Of a stretch of 64,000 nucleotides of DNA, positions 1 to 10,990 are shown in pieces; positions within the stretch are counted from its first letter, which is position 1; every line of letters starts with the position of its first letter. A program made the translations under genes and the position numbers. The notes beneath the pieces were generated by a model. That model was not told the origin of the DNA. It ran no database searches and saw nothing but the letters and a program-made list of their open reading frames with translations. Source of the stretch: Elymus sibiricus. Taxonomy: Eukaryota > Streptophyta > Magnoliopsida > Poales > Poaceae. Location: positions 401,928,130 through 401,992,129 of the forward strand of contig CM077668.1 of assembly GCA_039707655.1 (NCBI GenBank), read 5' to 3'.

Positions 1-518
1 GTCATTTTTAGCTAGGTAAGCATATTGAGTCATTTTGGAGGAATAAATGGTAAGTATATAGGTCACTTTAGAGCTATCCTAGGTTAAATAGGTCATTTTT
101 GAGCTAATTAAGGTTATTATGTCATTTTTGAGCTACCTAACCATATAAATTCATTTTTGGAGGAAAAAATGCTAAGTATAGGTCATTTTAGAGCTTTCCT
201 AGGTTAAATGGGTCGTTTGAGAGCTAATTAAGGTTGTTATGTTCTTTTTGAGCTAGCTAAGCATATTAAGTCATTTTGGAGGAATAAATGCTAAGTATAG
301 GTCATTTTAGAGCTATCCTAGGTTAAATGGGTCATTTGAGAGCTAATTAAGGTTATTATGTCATTTTTGAGCTAGCTAAGCATATAAATCCATTTTTGGA
401 GAAATAAATGCTAAGTATACGTCATTTTAGAGCTATCCTAGGTTAAATAGGTCATTTTGGAGCTAATTAATGTTGTTATGTCATTTTTTAGCTAGCTAAG
501 CATATTGAGTCATTTTGT
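1..518. repeat. Tandem array, about 4.3 copies of a ~120-bp AT-rich unit
   Basis: Units begin near 1, 121, 241, 360 and 480 (last partial) and share the anchors GTCATTTTTGAGCTAGCTAAG, TCATTTTTGGAGGAATAAATG and GAGCTATCCTAGGTTAAAT, with a few percent divergence. Each unit also has an internal half-repeat (GTCATTT...GAGCTA occurs several times per unit). The array lies beyond the 3' end of the second CACTA gene, where CACTA elements commonly carry arrays. It may extend left of the window. Confidence 0.9.
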
Positions 519-549
519 TAAGCTAAACACTTGGGAAAACTTACCGTCA

Positions 550-3105
550 TCACTTAGATGTAGGTGAAGGACCGGTCGCGCCAGTGGCAGACGGAGAAGC
601 ATCGGTCGATGCTTGTCGGGAGTTATGCTGCACCAAAGATCATTTGCAGTGTATCGTTAGCATGATGCAACTCAAATGTGAAGACTAGTAACTAATGACC
701 ATTCAAATGAAACTCACCGTGCCCGCCGGAGCAATGACTGGCATCGGCGGAGGGGTCGTGCCATTCTTTTCGCACATGCTCTGCACATTTGGTTTTCTCG
801 AGTCAGTCATATTAGTTAGTAATGAAAGGAAGGAACATTACGTGCATGATTTGGCTAATATGCAGAAGAAACTTACCACGAAGAGCTCGTATAGGGCCCA
901 TTGACCCGCCTCGTTCCGGTTCCTTTCCTCCTCCAATAGCTTAGCCGTCCTCTCCTCCGCCTCCCTCTCCCTCGCCGCCGCCTGCCGTCTCTCTTCCTCT
1001 AGAAGCGCCTGGGTCCTCGCTTCTGCTTTCTCAAGAGCAGCCTGGGTCTTCGCTCTCTCTGCCTCAATAGCAGCCTGCAACACCACTCGTTAGCATTGTA
1101 ATCATCGACGGCCGCACACACAATGTAATGGAGGAAAGGTATCTGAGTCCGTATAACTAACCTGGAATTCGAGCTCCATTGGCCGTGCACGAGGCCTTAT
1201 CTCAGGATCGGAGCTGGTCTGGCGCTTCTTGATCTGCGGGAGAGTGCTAGTACAACGTATCAGTCCATCCCCAATGGCTAACAAGCCATGGTGCCTCCCG
1301 CCACCAGATATCATCACCAGCTCTGGATCAAGAGGTTGCTGGCTCGGGTTAAACTCCGGCCCTTTCCTCGCCTTCCCCTCGTCTCTGTACCTCACAAGCT
1401 TGTTGTGGGAGGCGCGGTTGCTGAATTTCTCTGGATCATCGAGGTCAGACTCAGAGAATGCCTTGGCCTTCTTGTACGAGGCAGTATTGGACATGGCATA
1501 GAGGTCGAACAGCTCTGGCACTGGAGCCTTGTTGTGCCGCGCCTAAAAGAGAGGAACAGAGTATTAGTTAAGGGCTCAAGCTAGCATGAAGAATGAATTT
1601 GCATGAATCATGAAGCAAACCACATACCCAGTTTTCCCCGAACCCACGTAGGTTGACGCTGCCTAGATGGTGTGGGACACCTTTCATTTGGGCACGCTTC
1701 TCCTTTGCACCGTCGTGGACGTTGCGCCATTGGGGAGTGCACCACTCATCCACCAACGCCTCCCAACAGTCCATCCTATCCGCACACCATCTCGGGGGCA
1801 CCTAAGTTAAGCAAGAGAAATTTGAGCGCTACGCATACGAATCAAATCAAGGAACTAAGTACAAGGCCTTAAGAATAGGTAATTACCTTCATGTACTTCT
1901 CCTTACTCAGATAGTTGAGGCGGCACTTCTCTTTTTTCCTCCGAATACCAGTCGAGGCGTAGTAGTCTCGAATAGCCTGCGTCCGAGCCTCGTGCCGAAA
2001 GTTTTGAAGTAGGCACCTGCACTCGTTGCCGATATCCCGAGCCGCGGCCTCCTCCTGTCCCTCAGCACACCTGTAGAAGGTCTGCAATCAAACAAGAAAA
2101 CACGGATTAGTACAATCACTAGGGTTGCCAATCAAAGAAGAAAACACAACGTAGACGGCAAAGGAGAAATTACCCAAAACGTCTGGATCACAATGTCGGC
2201 GACCGTGTGGCACTCGACATCGCCGATCCTATGCCCCGGCGGGGCCGGGGCAGCCAAGTAGTGCTCCCAGGTCATTCCTAGCTCTGGAACCCGGCCCTCA
2301 CCGAGCAACGTGACCCACCCCGGGAAGCTCTGGCGACAAATCACGCCAAGGACACTGTTGGGCTTGCGGCAACCAGGCCCGTGTGTCCAAGACCTGCAGT
2401 ATGACAAGGCCAACGCATTAGATATTCGAAGAAACGTGAAGACAAAAGGTTAAAAAAGAGTAGATGCACTTACTTCTCCCCCTGCGGCGCAATCAACCAC
2501 CTCTGGTCGGGGGTCGCCGGGGTGGGCGGGAGCTTTGTACCACCACGCTGGTAGACTTTGCGCCCCTCAACCCACTCACTCTCGCTATAGCTATCAGAAC
2601 TATAGCCACCCTCAGCACGGCCACTCGACGAGCCCGCACCTGGGTTCTGCTGCGACTCAGCGTGATCCCCAGTCTCGTGGGACGAAGGCTCGGCGGCCCG
2701 ACGCTCGTCGGCCCCAGGCTCGTCGGCCGTAGGCGCGTCTGTCGTAGCCTCGTCTGTCGTAGCCTCGTCGGCCTGAGGCTCGTGGACCGGAGTCCGAGAC
2801 GGCTGCACCTCAGGCTGCTCCATCTCAGACGGAGCACTCCTGTGGTCGGGTGAATCAGCTGGGGGTGGCGGCGAGGAAGGCGTAGTAGCAGCCTTCCTAC
2901 CTCTCCCGCCGCCACGTCCACCTCTACCAACCTTCTTCCCCCCCCCCGACCTCTCCCGGTCGAAGAAGAAGCGCCCGCCGGTGTCTGCATACTGAGATCC
3001 AGCGCTCTCCGGAGGTGGTGGGGTGGGATGGAAGTACCCCTCCCACCACGCGCCGAGGAAGGAGCCTCGGAGCGCTCTCGACCCGCGCCCACCATCTGTC
3101 AACAC
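550..3105 (-). CDS. CACTA second gene: Transposase_24 (Ptta/En/Spm) family protein, about eight exons
   Basis: I do not assign a gene name; the family is the accessory En/Spm-type protein (PF03004-like) that grass CACTA elements encode beside the TNP2 transposase. Reading right to left, consistent GT...AG sites give exons at about 3105-2474, 2393-2174, 2081-1887, 1801-1628, 1542-1162, 1074-877, 780-718 and 627-550. Exon 1 encodes a Gly/Arg-rich then acidic Pro/Ala/Asp-rich low-complexity region. Exons 2-5 encode the conserved core (motifs WTHGPGCRKPNSVLG, FYRCAEGQEEAAARDIGNEC, CADRMDCWEALVDEW, SNTASYKKAKAFSESD). Exon 6 is an Ala/Glu/Arg coiled coil. The stop is TGA at 550-552. The start codon was not located: 3106-3107 looks like a splice acceptor, so an upstream exon is possible. 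The protein is presumably nuclear and DNA-binding. The gene is outside the duplicated unit and occurs once. Confidence 0.65.
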
Positions 3106-3283
3106 CTGCAATGACAAAGAGTAAACGAAGTTAGTACAACATTAAAAAAATGAATACCTGACATGAATATAATTTAAGTGTATCATCATCATGAACATAA
3201 TAAAAAATTGAATACCTAACATGAACCAATTAATAATATATATGTACATAATAATAATTGAATACCTGACATGAACTATAATA

Positions 3284-6200
3284 TTAATCTTCATCGTCAT
3301 CATTAATAAATGCATCATCATCGTCTATATATGCTTCGGGGTCAATAAATGCATCATCATCATCACTATCAGTAATGACGTGCTCATCATCATCATCAAT
3401 AAATGCATCAACATGTGGAAGGCCTCCTATACGTAATCGGTCAAGCATTGACAGGTCATCCGCAGCAGTAACCTCTTCTTGTTCCGGCTCTTCTTGTTCC
3501 GGTTCAGGCTCGGATTCACTGCCGCTGTCTACTTCAATGTTCTGAGGTGAAGTAGAGCGGTTCTTGAAACGTTTTTTGGAAAGACGTGTTTCTTGGAAGA
3601 ATTCTCCTTCATATGTGTCTGGGTTAATGTGAGGTTCATAATCCTCTTCATTGGGGGGAGGTGGTCTAACATGTGGCGGCACTTCATAAACGACATCCCA
3701 ACCTTTGAGATTTGGATCACTTTGGCAGGCCCACGGTAGATAGAAAACTTGGGTTGCCTGTTGAGCCGTAATATAGACATCGGGAACATCCAAATGGGTG
3801 CTTTGTTTGATTTCGACTAGCCCTAGATGTTCATGAGTCCTTCTAGTCTCCTTCGGCTGGAACCAATAACATTTGAAGACTACGACTTTCGGTGGGTTTG
3901 CACCATAGAATAGAAGTTCATAAATTGCTTCAACTCTTCCATAATACTCGGTACCTCCTTCGCCGATAGCAGAGACACAACAATTTGTAGACTTTCGGTC
4001 GGCCATAGATAGCTCTTTGCCATAGGTACGAAAGCGATACCCGTTGATGTCGTATTTGTCAAATGAACGGACCTTATAGTCAAAACCATTAGCGACTTGT
4101 CTCAATTCGGCGTCCATAGACTCTGAACTAGCCTACAAGTTTAATACGAAAGGATTGTTGCATTAGCCGGAAATTAGACGAAGAAATGAAATGGTCTAAT
4201 GGAAATTACCGTTTGTTTGAACCAAGAGATGAAACCGGGATAGCTGCCTCCATGCATTGCCAGAAGCTCATACTCTTCGACGGAATCCTTTTGGATCACC
4301 GCTCCATACGAGAATTTGGCGATGTATCGACTGTATCAAATATCCGGGAATAAGAGCAGTTCAAAGGAATTAGAGGTTGCGAAACAATGTACCGAGAACT
4401 TACTCGATGTACGGCCGCACTTCTGTTAGGTTGTTCAAGATATACAACGTAATGGTCCGCCATTCGTCGACATCCAGCGATAAGGAAGTATAAGCACCGG
4501 CTGGTGCGAGCTTCCCTTTGAATAGGCTGAGGTTGGATCCACCCTTTTTAGGGTCGCCAGCATTGTACCGAGGCTTCGGATTATGCAAATGACGATTTTT
4601 GGCTTCGTAGTGTGCTGTCATGAAGTTTGCCGCCTCCTCAGTAATGAATGCCTCGGCCATCGATGCTTCAATTTGACGTTTATTTTTACATTTTTCTCGA
4701 AGCGTCTTCTGCATCCTCTCAGTTGCGTAGCACCAACGATTCTGCACGGGCCCCCCCAATCGTGCCTCGGTCGGGAGATGCAAAATCAAATGCTGCATTG
4801 GATTAAAGAAGCCCGGTGGAAAGATCTTCTCTAACTTGCAGATCAACTCCGGCGCCAACTCTTCTAGTTCTTCTAGCAAGCCAGGCGATAGTTCTTTCGC
4901 ACAAAGAACACGGCAGAAATAGCTCAGCTCTGCCAGTACTAGCCATTCATCCTCAGGGATAAAGCCACGCAACATCACCAGCATTACCCGCTCAAGCCAT
5001 ATGTGCCAATCATGACTCTTAAGACCAAATATTTTCAATTTTTCAAGGCTCGCTCCCCTCTTTAGATTCGCTGCATACCCATCGGGGAACATCAACTCCT
5101 TTTTCACCCACAGGATAATTTCCCTCATAGCTGGCCTTCCAAGATTGAACCATGCCTTTGGCTTCGTCCAGTTCTGCTTTCCTTTCAGTTGTCGCATATT
5201 TTGTAGCGGTCTATCACATAGAGCCTCCTGATCAACTCTAGCCTTAGGATTATCCTTTGTTTTCCCCTCTATGCCGAACAATGTACCAAAGAGGGCCTCG
5301 CCGACATTCTTTTCAGTGTGCATCACGTCGATGTTGTGTGGGCAAAGTAGGTCTTTGAAGTAAGGCAGATCCCACAAGCATGTCTTGTGAGTCCAGGCGT
5401 GTTCGGAATTATACCCCTTGAAATACCCTGGACGCTCCGGATCCGGCTCGAGAGAGTTGAACTGATCCAGGGTCTGTTGGCCTGTCAACGCAGGTGGTGC
5501 AGAGTTTTTGACAACTCTACCTTTGATGAAGTTCTTCTTGTCTTTTCTGAACTTATGGCGAGGATCCTGGAACTGTCTATGCATGTCGAAGCAAGAAAAC
5601 TTGCCACCCGCCTGCAGCCGACGAAACTCAAGAGCTGCCTTGCATGTGGGGCACGGGAACCTTCCATGCACACACCAGCCAACGAATAGCGCATACGCCG
5701 GCAAGTCATGCATCGAGTACATGTACCACGCACGCATTAGGAAGTTTTTTTTTGTAGCGGCGTCGTATGTCTTGATCCCATTATCCCAAGCTTCTTGCAG
5801 TTCATCCTTAAGCGGCTGCATGTACACATTCATATTCTTCCCCGGATAGTTGGGCCCCGGAATTATCAACGTCAGGAAAATGTTCTTTCTTTGCATAATC
5901 TGTCCGGGGGGGAGATTGAGTGGAATGACAAATACAGGCCAACAACTGTATTGAGCTGCCATCATACCAAACACATTGAACCCATCCGTGCTTATGGCGA
6001 TTCGAGGATGCCTTGGATCTGCCGCTTTAGCATGATGTATTGCATCGAAGCGCTTCCACGCAAAAGCGTCCGATGTGTGTACCAACATCGGCTCCCCATC
6101 TGCATCTAGTTCGGTTCTTTTGCCCAATTTGTGTCATGTCATCTGTCTGGCCGTCTCTTCGACCATGAAAAGACGTTGAAGTCTTGGTATGATTGGCATA

Positions 6201-6955
6201 TACCGAAGAACATTAACTGGGATTTTTGTTTGACTCTTCTCACCCATACCGTTGTCTACCTCAACATACCTGGAAGACTGGCAAACGGGACAATACTTCA
6301 AGTCCGCATACTCAAGCCTAAATAAGGCACATCCTTTCTCACAGGCATCTATCTTCTCATAGGGCATCTTAAGTGAACGGAGGATTTTGTCCGACTGGTA
6401 CAGGTTTGCAGGCATTACATGGCCTTTGGGTAGAAAGCGTCCAAATAGTGTCATCATCGCGTCGTAGCATTCTCTGCCCAAGTTGAATTGAGCCTTCAGA
6501 GCCATTACTTGTGCGATGGCATCCAGCTGACAAAGCTCAGTGTGCTCGTGGAGAGGACGTTTTGAAGACTCCAACATATCATTGAAGGCCTTTGCAGATT
6601 CCTCCATCTCATCGTCCGAATCCCGAGCATCATCAAAGTCTTCCACCATGTCTTCCATCCCGGTACCATGCTCGTCGGTGCGACGACGGCCCTCCTCAGC
6701 TCTGGCACGTTGGGCAGACTCACCATGAAATGTCCAGACCGTATAATCAGGCGTAAAACCCAACTTCTGCAGGTGTTTGATCATTTCAAACTCGGACTTC
6801 TTATGAAAGTTGTCGCAGTCGACACAGGGGCACCAGTTTGTTTCCTGTCCATTTGCAAATGCGGCTCTCACAAACCCCTTGGTTTTTCTTAGCCATTCAT
6901 GGGTCATGTCTTTCTGACTAGTGTGACCGGTGTACATCCACGCACGATCACTCAT
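3284..6955 (-). pseudogene. CACTA TNP2-type transposase, copy A, one in-frame stop
   Basis: This is the element's cut-and-paste transposase. From the ATG at 6955 the first ~80 residues form the Transpos_assoc zinc domain (WCPCVDC), followed by the TNP2/Transposase_21 core with CPVCQ zinc ligands, ISTDGFNVFGM and FVGWCVHGRFPCPTCK, then a DUF4218-like region (LRGFIPEDEWLVLAELSYFCR). Splicing then probably joins exon 4330-4210 and exon 4132-3284 (donors GTAAGT near 4400 and GTAATT near 4209). The last exon carries a DUF4216-like domain and a long Asp/Glu tail. The frame is continuous across 6955-4400 except for a TGA at 6134-6136 after residue 273, where relatives have Trp; a G-to-A change explains it. 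The stop is also present in copy B, so it predates the duplication. Without readthrough the element could move only with transposase supplied in trans. Confidence 0.9.
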
Positions 6956-7089
6956 CTTGCCTAGCTACTGGACACACAAGAAATATATACATAATTCAGC
7001 AAACCATATTCATCAGTTAATAGAGTTTGTTAGTTTTATTACGTCCATGCAACCTAGACGCTAGTAGGTAAAGATAGGTCCTAATCCCA

Positions 7090-7305
7090 CCCGAGTATGT
7101 GTAGATTGGGTTCGTTTTCCCATGCTCTTCTCCGGATCCGACGCAAAATTTCGGCAGCACCTCCCCGCTGTTCTCCTGATACACGTCTCGGCAATAAGCA
7201 GAGAGGATGTGTACCCGGAGAACAACAGGGAGGCACTGACGAAATTCTGCATCGGATCCGGAGCAGAGCATATGGGAAAACGAACCCAATCTACACATAC
7301 TCGGG
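7090..7305. repeat. Long imperfect hairpin (about 100-bp arms) in the CACTA leader, copy A
   Basis: The left arm starts CCCGAGTATGTGTAGATTGG at 7090 and its reverse complement ends at 7305. The arms stay alignable through TTCGTTTTCCCAT, CTCCGGATCCGA, AATTTCG and GTTCTCC with scattered mismatches, around a central spacer near 7190-7205. It lies upstream of the transposase ATG (6955), so it would sit in the 5' leader or first intron of the transcript. Confidence 0.85.
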
Positions 7306-7740
7306 CTGTCCATGGATAACGTTGGACAATTCGAAAGAATCACGGTTATAAATATGCAAATGCATGCATATTTATAGATGTAACCCTTTCGAACGGGAGA
7401 CGCATAGTGGTCACGCATACTGATGATTGACACCTATAGCTAGCAAGTTTCATCGGCACGAAGACCGGAACAGAGCAAATGAAGGGGGGAGGAGGAGATG
7501 TCATTTGTGCTCACCCACGAACGCAGGGGCGGAGCTCGTCGAACGCACGGGGAGGTCGTCGAACACCAGACCCTCGCAGCCCCGAAAGAACTGCACATTT
7601 AAATCCACCCGATCAACACAAATATATATGATGTTTTTCTTAACAAAATCGGGAAATATACTTCCTAACTCATAATTCACAAATATATGACCCCATCGGC
7701 CTCTGGAAGGCCGAAGAGCACCTTTTCGGTCAACAGGAGG

Positions 7741-8195
7741 CCGAAGAGGTGTCGGGGGTCGGGGGTGTCGTGTCTGGGTGGCGTGGTGTCGGGGTGTCAT
7801 GGTGTCGGGGTTTCGTGTCGGGGTCGGGGTGTCGGGGGGTGTCGTGTCTGGGTGTCGTGGTGTCGGGGTGTCAGGGGTGTCGGGGTGTCGGGGTCGGGGT
7901 CGGGGTCGGGGTGTCGGGGGGTGTCGTGTCTGGGTGTCGTGGTGTCGCGGTGTCAGGGGTGTCGGGGTCGGGGTGCCGTGTAGGGGTCGGGGTCGGGGTG
8001 CCGTGTCGGTGTCGGGGTGTCGGGTCGGGGTGCCGTGCCGGGGTCGGGGTCGGGGTGTCGGGTCGGGGTCGGGTTGTCGGGTCGGGGTCGGGGTGCCGTG
8101 TCGGGTCGGGATCGAGGTCGGGGTGTCGGGGTCGGGGTGTCGGGTCGGGGTCGGGTTGTCGGGTCGGGGTCGAGGTGCCGTGTCGGGGTCGGGAT
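7741..8195 (+). repeat. G-rich GTCGGGGT degenerate array in CACTA leader, copy A
   Basis: Reiterated GTCGGGG, GGGGTGTCG and GGGTCGGGGTCGGGG motifs run for about 450 bp. Many windows hold four or more runs of at least three G separated by 2-5 bases, the G-quadruplex pattern, on the plus strand. The transposase transcript would carry the C-rich complement. The long predicted reading frames here are by-products of the repeat. Confidence 0.9.
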
Positions 8196-8575
8196 TTTTT
8201 CTCTTTTTTTTCTTTTCTTCTTCTTCCTCTTCTTACTTTTCTTCCTTTTCTTCCTTTTTTTTCCTTCTTCTTCTTCTTCTTCCTCCTTTCCTTTTTCCTC
8301 TTCTTCTTCTCCTCCTCTCCTCTTTTTTCTTCTTCTTCTTCCTCTTCTTCTTTTTTCTCCTCCTCCTCCTCCTCTTCTTCTTCTTCCTTTCCTTTTTTCC
8401 TCTTCTTCTTCTCCTCCTCTCCTCTTTTTTTCTTCTTCTTCTTCTTCTTCTTCTTTTTTCTTCTCCTCCTCCTCTTCTTCTGTTTCTTCTTCTTATTATT
8501 ATTTTTTGTTCTTTTTCTTTTTTATTTTTCCTTTTTTTCATCTTCTTTTCTTCTTTTTTTTTCTTCTAGGTTTTT
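8195..8575 (+). repeat. Polypyrimidine (TTC/TCC)n tract, about 380 bp, copy A
   Basis: An almost uninterrupted C/T tract with mirror-like stretches of TTCTTCTTC and TCCTCCTCC directly abuts the G-rich array. The minus strand is a GAA/GGA purine tract. This is the composition expected of H-DNA (triplex) formers. No gene is supported. Confidence 0.9.
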
Positions 8576-8699
8576 TTTCTACCTAAATGTCTAAATATTT
8601 TTTCCTATTTACCCAAACACCTAAACAACTATTTGCAAAACATCTAAAAACAGAAAACTAAAAATCTAATTAGAAAAACAGAAAAAAAAATTAAAAGGG

Positions 8700-9072
8700 G
8701 GGCAGGGGAAGCTCACCAGAGAGGGGCAGGGGGCAGGGCGGCCGGCGGCGAGGAGAGGAGGCCGGCGACGAGGAGAGGAGGCCGCCGGGGAGGGGGCGGC
8801 GGCGGCAGGAGGGCCGTGAGGAGGGGGCAGCGCCGCGGTGGTGGAGGTGCGCCACGGGGAGGGGGGCAGGCGGTGGTGGAGGGCGGGGAGGGGGCGGCGG
8901 CGGCGGTGAGAGAGGGGGGGAGGGGGCGACGGCGAGAGGACGGGGAGGGGGCGGCGAGAGGGCGGGGAGGGGGCGGCGGCGGCGGCGGTGAGAGAGGGGA
9001 ACGGGCGCGGGTGTGAGAGAGAGAGGTGAGAGAAAGAGAGAGAGGCGGGAGGCGCGGGGGGATGGCGAAAAT
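8700..9072. repeat. GC-rich purine-skewed low-complexity block in CACTA leader, copy A
   Basis: GAGGGGGCGGCGGCGG-like degenerate repeats with GAGAGAG stretches lie between the pyrimidine tract and the subterminal palindromes. Reading frames on both strands are low-complexity Pro/Ala/Ser or Gly/Arg and have no recognisable domain. Confidence 0.75.
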
Positions 9073-9080
9073 TAAGCCCC

Positions 9081-9327
9081 CTCTTTGCCGTCTGCCAGCA
9101 GACGGCAAAGAGGGGGGCCGTTAGCCCGTCCCCGCCATTACACTGTGGGGCCCCCTCACCTCTTTGCCGTCTGCTGGCAGACGGCAAAGAAGTGGCCCGT
9201 GTGACCTGGCAAGTGCAGTACCAAGTGGGGCCCACTTTGTTCTTTGCCGTCTGCTTTATAAAAGCAGACGGCAAATATCCTCTTTGCCATCTGCCAGCAG
9301 ACGGCAAAGAGCTGGCAGATGGCAAAG
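9081..9327. repeat. CACTA subterminal palindromes (TTTGCCGTCTGC motif), copy A
   Basis: Four hairpins occur: 9081-9112 (15-bp perfect arms, 2-nt centre), 9161-9190 (14-bp arms), 9243-9275 (15-bp arms, centre ATA) and 9281-9310 (one mismatch). CTTTGCCATCTGCCAGC at 9282-9298 also pairs perfectly with 9311-9327, giving a competing hairpin. Subterminal motif clusters of this kind are the binding sites of En/Spm-type transposase proteins in the family. Confidence 0.9.
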
Positions 9328-9345
9328 TCCCTGATTCCAGTAGTG
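9327..9345 (-). other. CACTA terminal inverted repeat end, copy A
   Basis: On the minus strand the terminus reads CACTACTGGAATCAGGGAC and is followed directly by the first subterminal TTTGCC motif. It marks the boundary between the transposon and flanking DNA at 9345/9346. Confidence 0.93.
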
Positions 9346-9879
9346 GGGAGAGGGGTTTGGGCTTCGGAGGGGTTTATTTCGCAACAGGGTCCATTTGTTC
9401 CTATTAATAAATGGGCTGCCCTAGGCGTCAGCCGGTTCGACTGCCGTTGATTAGCCGCATCGTACGTCTAAAAATGATGGGCAGTTCCTTTCACCACGTG
9501 GGTGGAGCCCACTACGATTTGCCCTTTCTAATCACTGGTGGCTTGCAAATCTCGGTGCTAATTCTCTCATGTTGCCAACTACAGGGCCGTCAGTCAACTA
9601 GGGATCGCTGCTACATTTTACGTGTGTATACATCGTCACAAGCATTCTTTTGTCCTGTGTGTCAAGACCTAGTGCAAATGTTTCAAGGTATATATAAATA
9701 AATTCAAATTCACTGTAAATAAATCGTTCAAAAAATGGTCGCAACATATGCAATGTAACAATCCACGAGAAAATACACAACAATGAAAGTACTCTGGAAC
9801 ACTCGCCTAGAAGTACAATGGTAGTACATGTTTTTCTGGAAATGATTCTTTGCCGCAACAACTACGAGCATTGGCGTCG
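9346..9879. other. Single-copy-looking spacer, copy A
   Basis: I see no gene, RNA or recognisable element in these ~530 bp. Short reading frames exist but lack conserved features. Confidence 0.5.
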
Positions 9880-10990
9880 CGTGGTTTCACAACATGGCGG
9901 TCTGATTAGGCAGCAGTTGAAAATAGCAGTCACGGACCTTGCAGCATTGGGTCGCCGACATTGCAGCACCATGTGGCTTTGCAACACAGTGATCCGTTTT
10001 GCAACAGTAAAAAAATAGTGGTCGCGGAAATCACAGCGTCGCGCGGCTTTGCAACAACGGTTGTCCGGCTTTGCATCAGTAAAAAAAATAGCGGTCACCG
10101 ACCTTGCAACGTCGGTTGGCTTCGTAACACGATGGTCCGTTTTGCAGCAATACAAAAATGCCGCCGCCGATCTTGCAGCGTCGCGTGCTTTGCAACAATG
10201 ATGTTCGGCTTTGTAGCGATCGCCGACCTTGTAGCGTCGCGCACTTTTGCAACAATGATGTTTCGGCCTGTAGCGATCGCCGACCTTGTAGCGTCGCGCC
10301 CTTTTGCAACAATGATGTTTGGCCTTGTGGTGATCGCCAACCTTGCAGCGTGTGCGGCTTTGCAACAATGGTTGTCTGGCATCAAATTAAAAAATAGCGA
10401 TCTCCAACCATGGAACGTCGGTTGGCTTCGCAACACGATGGTCCGTTTTGCAGCAATACCAAAGTGCCACCGCCGATCTCGCAGCGTCGCGTGCTTTGCA
10501 GCAACGATTGTCCGGCCTTGTAATGTCGCATGCTTTTGCAACAATGATGTTCGGCCTTGTGGTGATCGCCGACCTTGCAGTGTCGTGTGGCTTTGCAACA
10601 ATCGTTGTTTGGCATCAATTAAAAAATTGCGATCGCCAACCGTGCAACATCGTGTGGCTTTGCAACATGCTGATCCGTTTTGCATCAATAAAAATTTGCG
10701 GCCGCGGACCTTGCATCGCCGTGCGCTTTGCAGCAACGATTGTCCGGCCTTGTGGTGATTGCCGACTTTGCAGCGTTGGGTCGCCGACCTTTCACCGTCG
10801 CTCGTCTTTGCAACACAACGGCCCGACTTTGTAAAAAAATAGAAACAACAGCAGGCAACAACAGTAGTCGGTCTTGTAGTGTTGTAAATCCGGCTTGCAG
10901 TGTCGCGAGGACGGGCAACAACCAAAATTCTAGCTTGCAACGGCGCACGTCCCAAATGCATCAACGACGCACGTCCCAAATGCATCAACG
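9880..10990. repeat. Degenerate nested repeat array (CTTTGCAACA / CTTGCAGCGTCGC motifs), copy A
   Basis: About 1.1 kb is built from two alternating modules: CTTTGCAACAATG(A/G)TG... and CGACCTTG(C/T)AGCGTCGC. Three tight ~58-bp units occupy about 10189-10360. A larger unit beginning GTTGGCTTCG(T/C)AACACGATGG recurs at ~10113 and ~10409 (spacing ~296 bp). The array ends with a 25-bp unit, GCACGTCCCAAATGCATCAA, repeated twice near 10945-10990. Long reading frames appear on both strands because the repeat is Cys/Arg-codon rich; none looks like a real protein. The parent element is not recognised; it could be the interior of a non-autonomous TIR transposon. Confidence 0.75.

Larger units (their letters stand above)
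1..9345 (-). mobile_element. CACTA (En/Spm) DNA transposon, copy A; left end outside window
   Basis: The right terminus on the plus strand is ...CCTGATTCCAGTAGTG ending at 9345, so the minus-strand element begins CACTACTGGAATCAGGGAC, the classic CACTA terminus. Inside it, on the minus strand, follow subterminal TTTGCCGTCTGC palindromes, a long low-complexity leader, a TNP2-type transposase, a second multi-exon CACTA gene and a 120-bp tandem array. The element is transcribed right to left. Its other terminus must lie left of position 1, so the full size and the 3-bp target duplication cannot be checked; the three bases after 9345 are GGG. The portion from 4609 rightwards is repeated at 22363-27099. 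Confidence 0.93.

Noticed and set aside
2470..3095. A 200-residue Arg/Leu-rich frame overlapping exon 1 of the second CACTA gene
   Set aside because: The neighbouring frame connects to the downstream exons at good splice sites and is the likelier coding frame.
7687..8200. Gly/Val/Arg-rich frames in three registers
   Set aside because: Products of the GTCGGGGT repeat array in a transposon leader; open in all frames because the repeat lacks stops.
8233..8594. Long frames rich in Phe/Leu/Ser (plus strand) and Arg/Lys/Glu (minus strand)
   Set aside because: They are translations of the polypyrimidine tract; composition is fixed by the repeat and there is no domain.
9862..10988. Apparent Cys/Arg-rich proteins of 168-352 residues on both strands
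   Set aside because: Repeat-driven frames in the degenerate array; mutually overlapping on opposite strands with no known domain.
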